Shown: positions 25,723 to 35,506, counted from the first letter of the stretch. The stretch: DNA of 64,000 bases from Bog-473 sp963744225 (GCA_963744225.1 CAVUSV010000005.1:454313-518312); one strand, 5' to 3'. Notes: a model not told the origin generated them from the sequence alone. Translations and numbers: made by a program.

Positions 25723-26514
25723 TCAGGTCGAGCCACCGGATTGAACGGCGAGCCGAAGAAAGAGGAAACCGTGATCCTCGAGGAGGTGGATCAAGTCAAG
25801 ATCCAAAGGTGGGAGCAACTCGGACCCCGCCAGCACTCTCGGTCCGTCACCTGCGACCAGCCGCGGAGAAAGCGTGAGGCAGAGCTCATCGAGCAGTCCG
25901 GCATTGACGACGTCTGCATTGAGGCCGGGTCCTCCCTCCAAGAGCACGGATCGGTAACCCGCGGCGTGGAAATAATCGAGCACTCGGCCTGGGTCCACCC
26001 GTTCATCACCGGCCACAACGACGTCGGCAACTTGCTCCCCACGGTGCCTCTCCCCGGCGTCGCAGTCGCTTGTCGTGACGATGACTGGACGTTCCTCGGC
26101 CTCTGTGAAAAACGGGGAGGCCCAATCGAGATTGCCCGAGCGAGTGACCACAGCGATCGGGGGCACCGGCGATTTACCTTGGCTCTCACGCTGATTTCGA
26201 AGCTCGGCATCGAGATGTACCGGACCGTAAGCTTCGGCGCGGACCGTGCCCGCACCGACCAGTATCACGTCCGCGAGCGATCGCAGAACTTGGAAGATCC
26301 GCCCATCGGCCGGTCCACCGAGCAGTCCGGAGCGACCACTGATCGTGACGGCACCGTCGAGTGTGGAGATCATGTTGCAACGCACGAAGGGCCGGTCGTC
26401 ACCGATCCCCGCAGGAACGGCATAGGTGCGGATCAGGTCGACGTTGTCTGTGTGCGGTGGGATCAGAGCTCTCACGGGTCCTGCTCGGCCAAGGCGTGGT
26501 CCATATTCCTCCAT
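25723..26514 (-). CDS. Pyrimidine/dihydrofolate reductase-like protein (RibD C-terminal domain)
   Basis: 263-residue protein with the RibD C-terminal/DHFR-like fold. It shows RPFVRCNMISTLDGAVTISG, LGGPADGRIFQVLRSLADVI, LVGAGTVRAEAYGPV, a central VVTRSGNLDW, and YRSVLLEGGPGLNADVVNAG followed by LDELCLTLSPRLVAGDGPRV. These match actinobacterial pyrimidine reductase family proteins, which use NADPH. It stands alone, without other riboflavin genes, so its substrate is uncertain. The start is the first methionine (26514); MIST-proximal starts would cut the fold. Confidence 0.85.
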   Translation of the reverse strand: MEEYGPRLGRAGPVRALIPPHTDNVDLIRTYAVPAGIGDDRPFVRCNMISTLDGAVTISGRSGLLGGPADGRIFQVLRSLADVILVGAGTVRAEAYGPVHLDAELRNQRESQGKSPVPPIAVVTRSGNLDWASPFFTEAEERPVIVTTSDCDAGERHRGEQVADVVVAGDERVDPGRVLDYFHAAGYRSVLLEGGPGLNADVVNAGLLDELCLTLSPRLVAGDGPRVLAGSELLPPLDLDLIHLLEDHGFLFLRLAVQSGGST

Positions 26515-26815
26515 GGGTCGAATAGGTCGGCGATTTTGACCCGATCGCTGCCCTCACGACAGTCTGCAAGTCCAGATTCTGCTGCTCAACTGGTGCCGCG
26601 TCCAAGCTCGCGTCCCTGCTCCCTGTGTGGTGGGGAGGTCCGAGCTTGAGATTCGCCGAATTACGGCGGGCCACCCACGTGACCAGAAATACTTGGCTCT
26701 GGCTCGTTCCTCTCCGGCACTCCCCGGAGACGGGTGGGTAGGCCCAAGTTTTGTTGAACAGCACGGTGATATCGGGCCATGATCAGATCATTCGAAGTGA
26801 GAGGAGGTTCGCACC

Positions 26816-27187
26816 ATGGCGAGCGAGGGGCTGCACGAGGCAGCAGAGCTTCTTGGCGAAGAGACCATTGACCGCCATCGGGCGTTCACGTCACTCATTG
26901 AGGAACTCGAGGCGATTGACTGGTACGACCAGCGAGTGAAGGCCACGAAGGATTCGAGCCTGGCCGACATTCTGGCCCACAACCGAGACGAGGAAAAGGA
27001 GCATGCATCGATGACGCTCGAATGGCTCCGCCGTCGAGACCCTGTGCTCGACCGCGTCCTACGGACCTATCTGTTCACGACCGAGCCCGTGACGGAGGTT
27101 GAAGCCGAGGCAGAGGCGGGAGGCGACATGGCAGGGATCACCGCGGCCGGCTCGCTCGGAATCGGCAGTCTGAAGGGGGGCGAGTGA
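26816..27187 (+). CDS. Encapsulated ferritin-like protein (EncFtn)
   Basis: 123-residue cargo ferroxidase. ATG 26816 follows GAGGAGG at a good distance. The two-helix core contains SLIEELEAIDWYDQRV and ILAHNRDEEKEHASMTLEWL. By comparison with Rhodospirillum EncFtn, E30, E60 and H63 would be the iron ligands, and E29, E32, W36 and Y37 the entry-site residues. A flexible acidic linker (EVEAEAEAGG) leads to a C-terminal targeting peptide, SLGIGSLKG, of the kind that docks cargo inside encapsulins. The stop overlaps the shell gene start (TGATG), so cargo and shell are made together. It oxidises and stores iron in the shell. Confidence 0.95.
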   Translation: MASEGLHEAAELLGEETIDRHRAFTSLIEELEAIDWYDQRVKATKDSSLADILAHNRDEEKEHASMTLEWLRRRDPVLDRVLRTYLFTTEPVTEVEAEAEAGGDMAGITAAGSLGIGSLKGGE

Positions 27188-27993
27188 TGGACCACCTCTA
27201 CCGTGAGCTCGCTCCCATCTCGGATGCCGCTTGGGCACAGGTCGAGTCCGAGGCCAAAGGCCGCCTCGTCACCCACCTGGCTGCCCGCAAACTGGTCGAC
27301 CTCGCCGGCCCGCACGGATGGCGCTACTCGGCAACGGACCTGGGTCGGGTCGACGAGGTAGCCGGACCCGCCGAGGGGGTCGCTGCCGTCCAGCGCCGCG
27401 TTCTGCCTCTGGTGGAATTGCGGGCCGAATTCGCGGTCTCGCGCGAAGAGCTCGACGATGCCGACCGCGGGGCGGGCAATATCGAGCTGCGCGAACTCGA
27501 CGAAGCGGTGCGCCAGATTGCCATCGCAGAAAACGTGACGGTATTCCATGGGTATGCCGCAGCGGGGATGCTGGGAATCACAGAGCAGAGCTCGCACCCG
27601 CCCATTCCCATCGAAGAGGACATGGAGCAGTACCCCAAGCTCGTGGCCAGGGCGACCGACGTGCTGCGCAGCTCGGGCATCGGCGGTCCCTACGGCCTCG
27701 CGATTGATCCCGACATCTACACTCGGATCGTCGAGACGGCTGAGCACGGCGGTTACCTGCTCCTCGACCACCTGCGCCAACTGCTGGGCGGCCCGCTGGT
27801 CTGGGCTCCAGGCGTCGAAGGGGGCGTGGTACTGAGCCTCCGCGGCGGGGACTTCATTCTCGACTGCGGTCAGGACCTCTCAGTCGGCTACCGCGACCAC
27901 GACGGTGAGGTCGTCGGCCTCTACGTCGAAGAGAGCCTCAGCTTCCGAGTCGTCGAGCCCGACGCTGCGGTGGCCCTGCAACGCGAGGGCTGA
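27187..27993 (+). CDS. Family 1 encapsulin shell protein
   Basis: 268-residue HK97-fold shell protein that self-assembles into a hollow nanocompartment holding EncFtn. Conserved features are the N-terminal MDHLYRELAPISDAAWAQVE (cargo-docking helix region), LVDLAGPHGWRYSATDLGRV, RVLPLVELRAEFAVSREELD, AIAENVTVFHG-type ENVTVFHGYAAAGMLG, YGLAIDPDIYTRIVETAEHG, and C-terminal DFILDCGQDLSVGYRDHDGE and YVEESLSFRVVEPDAAVAL. The start is ATG 27187 (one-base overlap) or GTG 27184 (four-base overlap). There is no separate promoter. Confidence 0.96.
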   Translation: MDHLYRELAPISDAAWAQVESEAKGRLVTHLAARKLVDLAGPHGWRYSATDLGRVDEVAGPAEGVAAVQRRVLPLVELRAEFAVSREELDDADRGAGNIELRELDEAVRQIAIAENVTVFHGYAAAGMLGITEQSSHPPIPIEEDMEQYPKLVARATDVLRSSGIGGPYGLAIDPDIYTRIVETAEHGGYLLLDHLRQLLGGPLVWAPGVEGGVVLSLRGGDFILDCGQDLSVGYRDHDGEVVGLYVEESLSFRVVEPDAAVALQREG

Positions 27994-28399
27994 CCGAGGT
28001 ACCGAAGCTTGCTCCGAGATCGAAAGGAACAGGGGTTTCGACCACGCGCACCGTCGCCGGGACAGCGACCTGGAGTCGAAGACGGGTTCACACGCTGCCG
28101 GATCTTCTCTACCGCTGATGGTGGTGGCTCCTGGTTGGCGGCGGCGAATGGAGCGCCACGCCCTGCGGGGATGCAGCCAACGATGGCAGCACGGCTGGCG
28201 CGCACCTGAACGCTCCGATCATTGCTGCGACTTGCTGGTGAGCGCTCGGAGCGTCTCCTCGTTTCCAGCTCACCCGGCACTGAGACGGATTCCTTCGAGC
28301 GTCTCCGATGGAAGGCACGTCGACCCTCGAGGTTTCGATCGGTCGGCCCCACAAGAAACAGATGCCGCACCGGCTCCATCCGCTACATCCCCACAATCG
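27994..28399. other. Gene-free gap after encapsulin
   Basis: About 400 bases between convergent genes. Only short open frames without family signatures. No clear terminator hairpin was recognised. Confidence 0.45.
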
Positions 28400-28825
28400 T
28401 CACGAACCGGTGCTTGTGAAGTCCATGTGAAGTCGGGTCAGAGTGGAGGTCTTGATCCGCCACTCCCCATCGGTCTTCTCGTAGGTTTCGTGATAGTGCC
28501 CGAAGCCGTGCAAGCGGGAACCGTCGGGCCATATGATGGTGTCTTGCAATGCCCAAATTCCACGGGCGGTGGACGGTGAGGTCAGTGCAATTTCTGGCAT
28601 ATGGCCGTGGTGAATAGTGATGGCGTCTCGTAAGGCCGGTTCCAGAAACGCTATGAACTCGTCCGCGCCTGTAATCCGGGTCCCACCCGATGCCGTCGTA
28701 TCAATGACGACGTCATCCGCCAACACATCGCGCATTGCCTTCCAGTCTTTTTCATCCATAAAACGAAAGTAACGAGCTTTGAGCTGCTGGAGTCTTTCTA
28801 TCTCTTCGATGCCGTGCTCAACCAC
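28400..28825 (-). CDS. SnoaL-like / NTF2-fold protein
   Basis: 141-residue protein of the SnoaL-like NTF2 fold, a small alpha+beta barrel found as isomerases, dehydratases or binding proteins. IERLQQLKARYFRFMDEKDW is the usual N-terminal helix, then MRDVLADDVVIDTTASGG, IHHGHMPEIALTSPSTARG and a C-terminal WRIKTSTLTRL strand. It starts at GTG 28825. It lies 71 bases from an SDR gene on the same strand, and such pairs are common in aromatic or steroid catabolic clusters. Confidence 0.8.
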   Translation of the reverse strand: MVEHGIEEIERLQQLKARYFRFMDEKDWKAMRDVLADDVVIDTTASGGTRITGADEFIAFLEPALRDAITIHHGHMPEIALTSPSTARGIWALQDTIIWPDGSRLHGFGHYHETYEKTDGEWRIKTSTLTRLHMDFTSTGS

Positions 28826-28896
28826 CTCTTTACCCTCCTGGCTCCGAGAGATGCTGCCGGCAGGCTGTCCCGTATGCCGACCCGACGCAGCGGATT

Positions 28897-29643
28897 TTAA
28901 ATGACGACGACATCGGCGGGTGCGGCGAGGATCGTCTGTAGGCGGGCCGACATCTCAATCTTGTGGTGGTCATCTGAGAACACATACGACCGGCGTCTTC
29001 GGATTGCGTCGACGACGTTTGCGGCAACGGCCGACGCCGGGATCGTGCCGATGGGGTTCATCGCCGTCTTGGTCATGCCTGGCATGACGACGCTGACGCC
29101 GATGGGCGCACCGATCACGTCAAGCTCGGCCTGCAGGACATCGGACAGTCCCAACACGCCGTGCTTGGCGACCGTGTACGGCCCCAACTGAGCCAATGGC
29201 AGCACTGCCGCCATCGACGCTGTATTCACCACGTGGCCTTCCCCACCACTCGCCAAAATGCGCGGAACGAAGGACCTGATGCCGTGAATGACGCCCCAGA
29301 GATCCACGTCGATCACCCTGCGCCAGTCCTCAAGTGACAATTCCCAGGAGTAGCCGCCGTTCACGATCCCGGCGTTGTTCACAGCTACATTGAGCTGGCC
29401 GAAGAGGTCGATAGCGGCTTGACCAGCGCGTTCAACCGCTTCGGGGTCACGGACGTCGACTACGACAGCGCGCACCTCTCGGCCTTGCTGGACGAGCACC
29501 GAAGCCTGCGAAGCAAGTTCCTCTTCGTTGATGTCGGTCATCACGACCCGCATACCCTCGTTGACGAACGCCTGCGATATAGCCATTCCGATACCGCTCG
29601 CAGCTCCGGTTACGACGGCAACGCGACCTTCCAACTCGTCCAT
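28897..29643 (-). CDS. Short-chain dehydrogenase/reductase
   Basis: 248-residue classical SDR from ATG 29643. The NAD(P) motif is VVTGAASGIGMAIS, with D in TDINEEEL suggesting NAD preference. It also has VNNAGIVNGG, the catalytic Ser in HVVNTASMAAVLP and the YTVAK dyad. The tail has VVDAIRRRRSYVFSDDHHK. It is probably an oxidoreductase of an alcohol/ketone pair; the substrate is unknown. It is in an operon-like arrangement with the SnoaL-like gene downstream. Confidence 0.88.
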   Translation of the reverse strand: MDELEGRVAVVTGAASGIGMAISQAFVNEGMRVVMTDINEEELASQASVLVQQGREVRAVVVDVRDPEAVERAGQAAIDLFGQLNVAVNNAGIVNGGYSWELSLEDWRRVIDVDLWGVIHGIRSFVPRILASGGEGHVVNTASMAAVLPLAQLGPYTVAKHGVLGLSDVLQAELDVIGAPIGVSVVMPGMTKTAMNPIGTIPASAVAANVVDAIRRRRSYVFSDDHHKIEMSARLQTILAAPADVVVI

Positions 29644-30012
29644 GCGATGCAAGTTAGCTGACCGTTAAACGACCGAGCGGACCTACGGCTTTGTCATTCG
29701 GCAGTCGGGGTGCACCCGGGCCCGGGCCTCGCCATGGTCCAACCCTGCTGCCGAACGCCTTTTGGTCCTTGTTGTCAAAGGAGAGATCCCCGCGGAGGCC
29801 ATTGTCGTTGGTCGTAAGTATCTCGAGCACCACGCGGGATCACTTCCTCGCTCAGGAGCCTGTCGGGTTCGAAGCACTCCTCCAGGGCCGAGCCGCGAGG
29901 CATCTCGAGCACTCGGCGTTCAGTGCAACAGGCTCGCCACAATGTTGATTGTGAGCCCCGGAGGCTCTTCGACGACACGGCAAACGCCGGTGAGTGACGC
30001 TCTTCTTCCATT
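29644..30012. other. Gene-free gap
   Basis: About 370 bases between the SDR and STAS genes. It contains the SDR promoter region. No signature-bearing frame, hairpin or repeat was recognised. Confidence 0.4.
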
Positions 30013-30354
30013 TCAGTCTTGATCGGGTAGCGGCGCCATCAGAAAGTCGAGAATGCCGGTGACTTGGAGCGCACGGTAGGTGTTGGGGTGCGGTGAGACC
30101 ATCGAAAAGGAGCTACCCTGCGACCTGGTTCGCTTACAGGCCATCACCAACACCGATATTCCCGTCGAGTCAATAAACGTCAGGCTCGCAAGGTCGACGA
30201 GTACGTCTCGGGGTCTATCTGTACCGAGACTTTGCAGGCATTCTCGCAGTTCCGGCGCTGTCGCAAGGTCCAGTTCGCCGGACAAGATCACGACGACGGG
30301 GCCTTCCGCGTCGCGTATCTCGACAGTGAATTCCGAACCATCCTGAATCGCCAT
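30013..30354 (-). CDS. STAS-domain anti-sigma factor antagonist
   Basis: 113-residue single STAS domain of the SpoIIAA/RsbV type, which binds or releases anti-sigma kinases. VVVILSGELDLATAPELREC is the classic first half, and LASLTFIDSTGISVLVMA contains the phosphorylatable Ser (DSTG). ATG 30354 is used; GTG 30366 would add four residues. No anti-sigma kinase or sigma factor gene is adjacent, so its partner is elsewhere. Confidence 0.9.
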   Translation of the reverse strand: MAIQDGSEFTVEIRDAEGPVVVILSGELDLATAPELRECLQSLGTDRPRDVLVDLASLTFIDSTGISVLVMACKRTRSQGSSFSMVSPHPNTYRALQVTGILDFLMAPLPDQD

Positions 30355-30624
30355 CTTGCTACCCACCCCAAATCAGTCTGAGGACAACGCAACAAAATCC
30401 AGAAAACTGCATTTCAGCGAAACCCGAACTGCATTCCCCGACGGTTACCTTCTCGGCCTCCGGGCACGCAAAAATTAGCCCTCCTCATTTGGGGTTTCAA
30501 GTGGTCTCTGCCAGACCGTTGAGCAGCGCTGAGGAACGTGTGGGTGCCGCAACTTAGCGTCAGGGTACCCGCAAGGCATTGGATCGAGCTGTCCGAGCAG
30601 ACACTCCTAAGATCAATGCTCAGG

Positions 30625-31068
30625 CTACTCACCAAGTTGGTAGACCAAGTCGTCGAGATGGGTCCATTCGTCGCTCCCGATGTGGCCTCCGGTCAAGCTC
30701 GACGAGACGGTGATCTCGGTCCGGTCGGGATCGACCCCCACGACAACTTCGTAGGTGTCCAGGCGTTCGCGTCCCAAGAGTGCATGACGTTCTCCCAATC
30801 TGTCCGCTATTACCTCGAGTTCGTCAGGCGAACTGGCTTCAAAGCAGAGGACTCGGATCCCGAGAGCGCCCCTCCCAGACCGGACCCCAGCGCCGCGACC
30901 CACCTGACGGAGTACCAGTACCCGGAGCCAGCCTGTCTCGCTGATCATCAACGCAGCGGCTTGGTCCCGTTGCGACACCAATGGCAGATCAAACATCGCT
31001 CTGTAGAACTCAATTGAGCGATCGAGATCGCTCACATTGACTATCGCTCCCTGAAGGCTCAATTTCAT
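30625..31068 (-). CDS. VOC family (glyoxalase-fold) protein
   Basis: 147-residue protein starting at ATG 31068, with GGAGGAG upstream. A single glyoxalase/bleomycin-resistance module: LSLQGAIVNVSDLDRSIEFYRAMFDLPL, then the second half with RVLCFEASSPDELEVIADRL and YEVVVGVDPDRTEITVSSSL. It lacks the usual C-terminal metal-site Glu pattern (xxDPxGNxxEx), having DPDRTEI instead. The function is not predictable within this broad metalloenzyme fold. Confidence 0.78.
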   Translation of the reverse strand: MKLSLQGAIVNVSDLDRSIEFYRAMFDLPLVSQRDQAAALMISETGWLRVLVLRQVGRGAGVRSGRGALGIRVLCFEASSPDELEVIADRLGERHALLGRERLDTYEVVVGVDPDRTEITVSSSLTGGHIGSDEWTHLDDLVYQLGE

Positions 31069-31652
31069 CAGACGCTCCTCCGTCGTGACACCGTTCTCTG
31101 CTCCAGGGTAAGGCCGGCAGATCTGCGGCCGCAGAGCTCTTGGCACCGCACCTGACACTCTAGGGACCGACCCAACGTCAAGATGGAGAGGCCTTTGAAG
31201 CTGGCCAGCCGGGGGTTGCGTTTTCTGGCATGGATCGCTTTCTTTTCTGTGCTTGATCAGTGGGGATGGAGGACATCCGCTCTCTGAAGCATGCATACCT
31301 CCCGTGCGACTCCTATCGCCGAATCTCGGCTCTCAATTTCGGTAACGGACCGAGACTGCATCATCGGGCTCAACTCAGCGGAGTCCTTCTCTGTCGAGAC
31401 TCCGATCGGGTTCACGTCCGAGCAGCCGGATGGCTTCCCACCGAGGTCTTGCGACATCGAAACTTCGGAACGGAAGACGGATCGGACGCCCGAATCTCAC
31501 CTTGGCGAGGTAGTGCGATTCGTCCATGGACTTCAATTCAGTCCGTTGAACGACAGCGCGGTCCGACAACCGGCCGACTGAATGCGACCCGGTAGCTGAT
31601 CGGCTACGGGGGACCTGCGCCACGACCGGCTACCAGCAAATCGGACCGGACC
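31069..31652. other. Gene-free gap
   Basis: Nearly 600 bases between two leftward genes. Frames of 60-110 codons cross it on both strands, but none has a family signature or a good ribosome site. Base composition is slightly lower in G+C than the flanks by eye. Nothing was recognised. Confidence 0.4.
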
Positions 31653-33731
31653 TCACGTCTGCGCAACATCGATTCTGATATCGCCATTCTGAAGAACGGT
31701 TGCTACGTTGGCCGCCGCGAGAACGATCGTCGTGAAACGGCTTTGGACCAATCCGGGCCCAGTCACGACCGTGCCTGGCCCGAGTGCTTCCCCGTCGTAC
31801 ACGGGGCAGTGATCGTACCAAGTGTCGCCAGCAAACACCCTCCGGCCTTCGAGCAGAGTTGGTGAGCCATTGGGCTCAAACGAGACTTCAAGTGGCTGGT
31901 CCACCATTCCCACCGCGATCAGCCGAAGACCACGAACGACCGGCTCCTGGGAACGCGCTTCGATCAGCCGGGCTTCCTCGTTGCGTCGATGCAATTCCTC
32001 GACTGCATCCGCTACCGCATTCTCGGTGATTTGGCTGGCTTCAGGCCGGTTGACGGGAATTGGTACGTCAAACGTCTGCCCAGGGTAAACGAGATTGAGT
32101 CGCCAATCGAAGCGGTATCGGTTTGGGGTCAATCCTGCGGCACTGAACTTCTCAATGGCCGCATCGTGGAGATCTGTAGCGAGTTCGTTCAGTCGCTTCA
32201 GATCGATCTCACGCCAATCTGAGATCAATGATCGCGTGTCGTCGATTACGTGATCGGCAGTGAGCAGACCCAGCGCCGAAAAAGCCGGGGCTGCTCGGGG
32301 GACGAGGACTCGGCGCATTCCAAGGATCGCCGCCTGGCGCGCGGCGTGCACGGCACCCATCCCCCCAAAAGCAACAAGATCGAGCTCTCGAGGATCGGCA
32401 CCGGCCATCGAGAGAACCCGCCGCACGGCATCAGACATGTGGGCATCGATGATCTCGATCGCTGCGATGGCGGTGGCTTCCACGGTCATTCCCAGCTGTT
32501 TGCCAACGCTGCTGAGGGCTAACCGAGCAGCGTCGATGTCCAGTTTGAGCCTCCCATTCCAGAACGACGAGGGGTCGAGCCGCCCAAGTACAAGATCGGC
32601 GTCGGTGACCGTTGGTTCCGTTCCACCTCGGCCATAGCAGGCGGGGCCTGGCCTGCTGCCGGCGGATTCTGGGCCGACGGTGATCCCACCCTCTGCGGCT
32701 CGGATTAGTGATCCGCCACCTGCGCCGATGGAATGGACGTCGACCATCGGCAATGCGATGCAGTAACGGTGCCGCCAATTCCAGTCACTTTTCACTTCTG
32801 GACGCCCGTCACGAATAAGGCATACGTCGTAGCTGGTGCCACCCATGTCGACGCTCACTACGTCGCCGAACCCCGCCGCGGCGGCGGCCCGGGCGGCGGC
32901 GACCACTCCCCCAGTCGGGCCCGAGCTGATCGTGGCGAGAGCTCGGTTACGAATGTCAGCCGGGGTCGAGACTCCGCCTGAACTGGTCGCCAGTAAGAGC
33001 TCTCTGGTGAACCCGCTGTCCGTGAGCCGCTGTTCCAGCCGATCGAGGTACCGCACAATGGGAGGACCCACGAAGGCGTTCACCAGAGTCGTCGAGATTC
33101 GCTCGAATTCTGGTGGCTTCGGGTAGACCTCGTGGGAAAGCGATATCAGCTCGATGTTCGGGTATTCGTCGAGAATGATCTCCCGAGCGCGCCGTTCATG
33201 AGCAGGATTGAGGAATGAATGCAGGAACACGACGGCAATGGAAGTGACACCAAAGGCGCGGAGGCGGGCGGTCGCCATACGCACGGCTTCCTCGTCAAGC
33301 GGTACATCGACTTCGCCCTCAGCGGTGAGTCGCTCTGCGATCTCAAGCCGAACCCGACGCCGGGCGATTGGATCTGGGCCAGGAACGGACGGATCCCAGA
33401 TGTCCTCTTTGAAACATCGGCGGAACTCGATCTCGTCGCGGAATCCTTCAGTGACGAGCAAGCCAGTGGCCGCACCGGACATCTGGATCATGGCGTTGTC
33501 CGCCGCGGTCGTGCCGTGAACGATCGATTCGCAATTTGCCAACAGCGCCTCGACGGTAGGAAGGCTCTCGGAGTCGGCCAGCTGACCAATACCGGCAAGA
33601 ACCCCATCCGACTGATCCTCGGGTGTCGTAGGTGACTTCTCCAGAATCAAGGTTCCGTCGGGCCGCATCAGCACGCAGTCGGTGAAGGTTCCGCCTACAT
33701 CAACTCCGATGCGGTATGAACCCTCGGTCAC
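31653..33731 (-). CDS. hyuA: Hydantoinase A / acetone-carboxylase beta-type subunit
   Basis: 692-residue ATP-dependent N-methylhydantoinase A (HyuA) family protein. It opens with YRIGVDVGGTFTDCVLMRPDG (actin-like ATP fold), then VHGTTAADNAMIQ, SSGPTGGVVAAARAA, VSVDMGGTSYDVCLIRDG, VHSIGAGGGSLI, SRPGPACYGRGGTEPTVTDA and LVAFGGMGAVHA. The GTG start overlaps the hyuB stop as GTGA (33728-33731). HyuA and HyuB form one enzyme that opens cyclic amides (hydantoin, 5-oxoproline) or, in relatives, carboxylates ketones. The actual substrate cannot be told from the sequence. Confidence 0.92.
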   Translation of the reverse strand: MTEGSYRIGVDVGGTFTDCVLMRPDGTLILEKSPTTPEDQSDGVLAGIGQLADSESLPTVEALLANCESIVHGTTAADNAMIQMSGAATGLLVTEGFRDEIEFRRCFKEDIWDPSVPGPDPIARRRVRLEIAERLTAEGEVDVPLDEEAVRMATARLRAFGVTSIAVVFLHSFLNPAHERRAREIILDEYPNIELISLSHEVYPKPPEFERISTTLVNAFVGPPIVRYLDRLEQRLTDSGFTRELLLATSSGGVSTPADIRNRALATISSGPTGGVVAAARAAAAAGFGDVVSVDMGGTSYDVCLIRDGRPEVKSDWNWRHRYCIALPMVDVHSIGAGGGSLIRAAEGGITVGPESAGSRPGPACYGRGGTEPTVTDADLVLGRLDPSSFWNGRLKLDIDAARLALSSVGKQLGMTVEATAIAAIEIIDAHMSDAVRRVLSMAGADPRELDLVAFGGMGAVHAARQAAILGMRRVLVPRAAPAFSALGLLTADHVIDDTRSLISDWREIDLKRLNELATDLHDAAIEKFSAAGLTPNRYRFDWRLNLVYPGQTFDVPIPVNRPEASQITENAVADAVEELHRRNEEARLIEARSQEPVVRGLRLIAVGMVDQPLEVSFEPNGSPTLLEGRRVFAGDTWYDHCPVYDGEALGPGTVVTGPGLVQSRFTTIVLAAANVATVLQNGDIRIDVAQT

Positions 33732-35506
33732 TGACCGTCCCTGCGCATCTTCCGCAATTCGGAACGCAATGATTCGGTAGCTTCCTCGTCGACGGCGAGA
33801 TCCATGTCCGCGAGGGAGCCTGACACCACGATTCCGTAGTCACGGCGAGCACCTTCGATAGATACATACTCGTCCCACACATCGTCAAGGACCCGGGCTG
33901 GGTCGCGCTCCAGTGGGTCGCCCCAACCCCCGCCTCCGCCAAAGTCGTAGACAAGCTGGTCACCGGTTGCCAACAAATGGCCCTGCACCGCTGGCGAGAC
34001 CACGACCTCACGGTCGGTACCCACGCTCACGGTACAGGTGTCGGGGCTGCCATGGAGCCCGCCAGCAATCCCGGGGTGAATGTGGCGTTGATTGACGACA
34101 TATTGATTGATGTACGTCGGTGTCCGGACTTCCTTCACGAAGTGGCTCCCGCAGCCACCTCGGAACTCTCCTGGACCTCCCGAGTCCGTGAGCAGATTGC
34201 GACTTCGGATTATGTGCGGGAAAAGACGTTCGTTGAGCTCCGCCTCGGCCTTGATGAGGTTTCCCATGGCCGGTACCATCGCTCCCCATCCGTCGAGCCC
34301 ATCGACGGCGTTTACCCACCCTGCGCTCACCTCACCTCCGTGGTCGAAGAAGGGTTGTCCGGTTCGGGCATCTCGGTCTCCATACATCTGACGCGGGCTC
34401 CCGAACTTGTAAGTCTGTGGGGAGCAGCGCTCGGGGATGATCTGGCTCATGGCCACGGCGATCGCATCGCCCACCTCGACCCCCGGATGGTGCGTGCCGC
34501 TGCTCACGGGCTTTCCAACCTGCGGGTTGAGGCAGCAGCCCTCAGGAACCCGTAACTCGACACAGTCAAAGAAGCCCTCGTTCTTGGGAATCGATGGATC
34601 AACCAGGCTCGCGAGCTGTGCAATGGCATTCCCCCGGGTGTTGCCGAACGTGGACCAGGCGCTGATGTCTGGCCGGTCGTCGGAGCCGTCAAAGTCGAGA
34701 ATCAGCCGCTCCGCCTCGACGGTGACGGCGACATGGACGTGGATGTCCTGATTGCCCTGCGGATCGGAATCGACGTATACGTCAGCTTCGTAGGTGCCAT
34801 CGGGCCATCGCCCTATCTCCTGCGAGAAGCGACACCGTGCGTCATCGATCGTATGGTCGACCGCGGCAGTTACAGCGGCCGCACCGTAGCGTTCGACGAT
34901 CTCACCAAGGCGCCGGACCCCGAGCTGGGCGGCGCCGACCTGCGAGCGAAGGTCGCCGATGAAACCGGGCATCCGGTTGTTGGCTCGCATGGTCAGAACG
35001 ACGTCGCGTCGCTCGATGCCCCCATCGATGATCTTAAGAAGTGGATACCGGGTGCCTTCGCTCCATATGTCTTTCGCGGTTGTGTTGTACCCACCGGCAG
35101 ACGCCCCTCCTGTGTCGCCGTGGTGACACTGGATCGACGGGATGAGTAACAAGTCGCCGCCGGGTGAGAAGACAGGTGCGAAGACGTTGAAGTCCGGGAG
35201 ATGGCCGCCTCCGTGGTACGGATCGTTGGCGACGATGACATCGCCCCTCTTCAGCTCCTCGCCGAAGAATTCGAGAGCGAACTGTACGGGCAACGTGCTG
35301 CTGAGCATGAACTGGGGCACCCCAACTGACAGGGCGGCGAGGCGACCTCGAGCGTCGAGGATGGTGGCATTCCGTTCGTTGCTCTGGTTGAGAATGGGTG
35401 TGGTTGCAGTGCGAGAGACGTAGGTCGCCATTTCGAAGCAGACTGTCTCCATCGCCGAGCGGATCACCTCAGCGGTGACGAGGTCGATGCTCTCCCTTGG
35501 GGTCAT
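33728..35506 (-). CDS. hyuB: Hydantoinase B / oxoprolinase subunit
   Basis: 592-residue HyuB family protein, ATG 35506 (MTPRESIDLVTAEVIRSAME). Signatures are ATYVSRTATTPILNQSNERN, VANDPYHGGGHLPDFNVFAP, CHHGDTGGASAGGYNTTAKD, a central DGSDDRPDISAWSTFGNTRG, KNEGFFDCVELRVPEGCCLN, DSGGPGEFRGGCG and the C-terminal YDFGGGGGWGDPLERDPARV. It is the first gene of the hyuB-hyuA pair. No racemase, carbamoylase or permease gene flanks it. An upstream in-frame start at 35581 adds 25 residues without homology and was not used. Confidence 0.93.
   Translation of the reverse strand: MTPRESIDLVTAEVIRSAMETVCFEMATYVSRTATTPILNQSNERNATILDARGRLAALSVGVPQFMLSSTLPVQFALEFFGEELKRGDVIVANDPYHGGGHLPDFNVFAPVFSPGGDLLLIPSIQCHHGDTGGASAGGYNTTAKDIWSEGTRYPLLKIIDGGIERRDVVLTMRANNRMPGFIGDLRSQVGAAQLGVRRLGEIVERYGAAAVTAAVDHTIDDARCRFSQEIGRWPDGTYEADVYVDSDPQGNQDIHVHVAVTVEAERLILDFDGSDDRPDISAWSTFGNTRGNAIAQLASLVDPSIPKNEGFFDCVELRVPEGCCLNPQVGKPVSSGTHHPGVEVGDAIAVAMSQIIPERCSPQTYKFGSPRQMYGDRDARTGQPFFDHGGEVSAGWVNAVDGLDGWGAMVPAMGNLIKAEAELNERLFPHIIRSRNLLTDSGGPGEFRGGCGSHFVKEVRTPTYINQYVVNQRHIHPGIAGGLHGSPDTCTVSVGTDREVVVSPAVQGHLLATGDQLVYDFGGGGGWGDPLERDPARVLDDVWDEYVSIEGARRDYGIVVSGSLADMDLAVDEEATESLRSELRKMRRDGQ

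Noticed and set aside
25317..25736. 139-codon leftward frame between msrB and the reductase-like gene
   Set aside because: No recognisable domain; it overlaps the start of msrB and the ribosome-site region.
29855..29890. GGGTTCGAAGC resembling a tRNA T-arm
   Set aside because: No matching acceptor stem or anticodon arm around it; no tRNA could be folded by eye.
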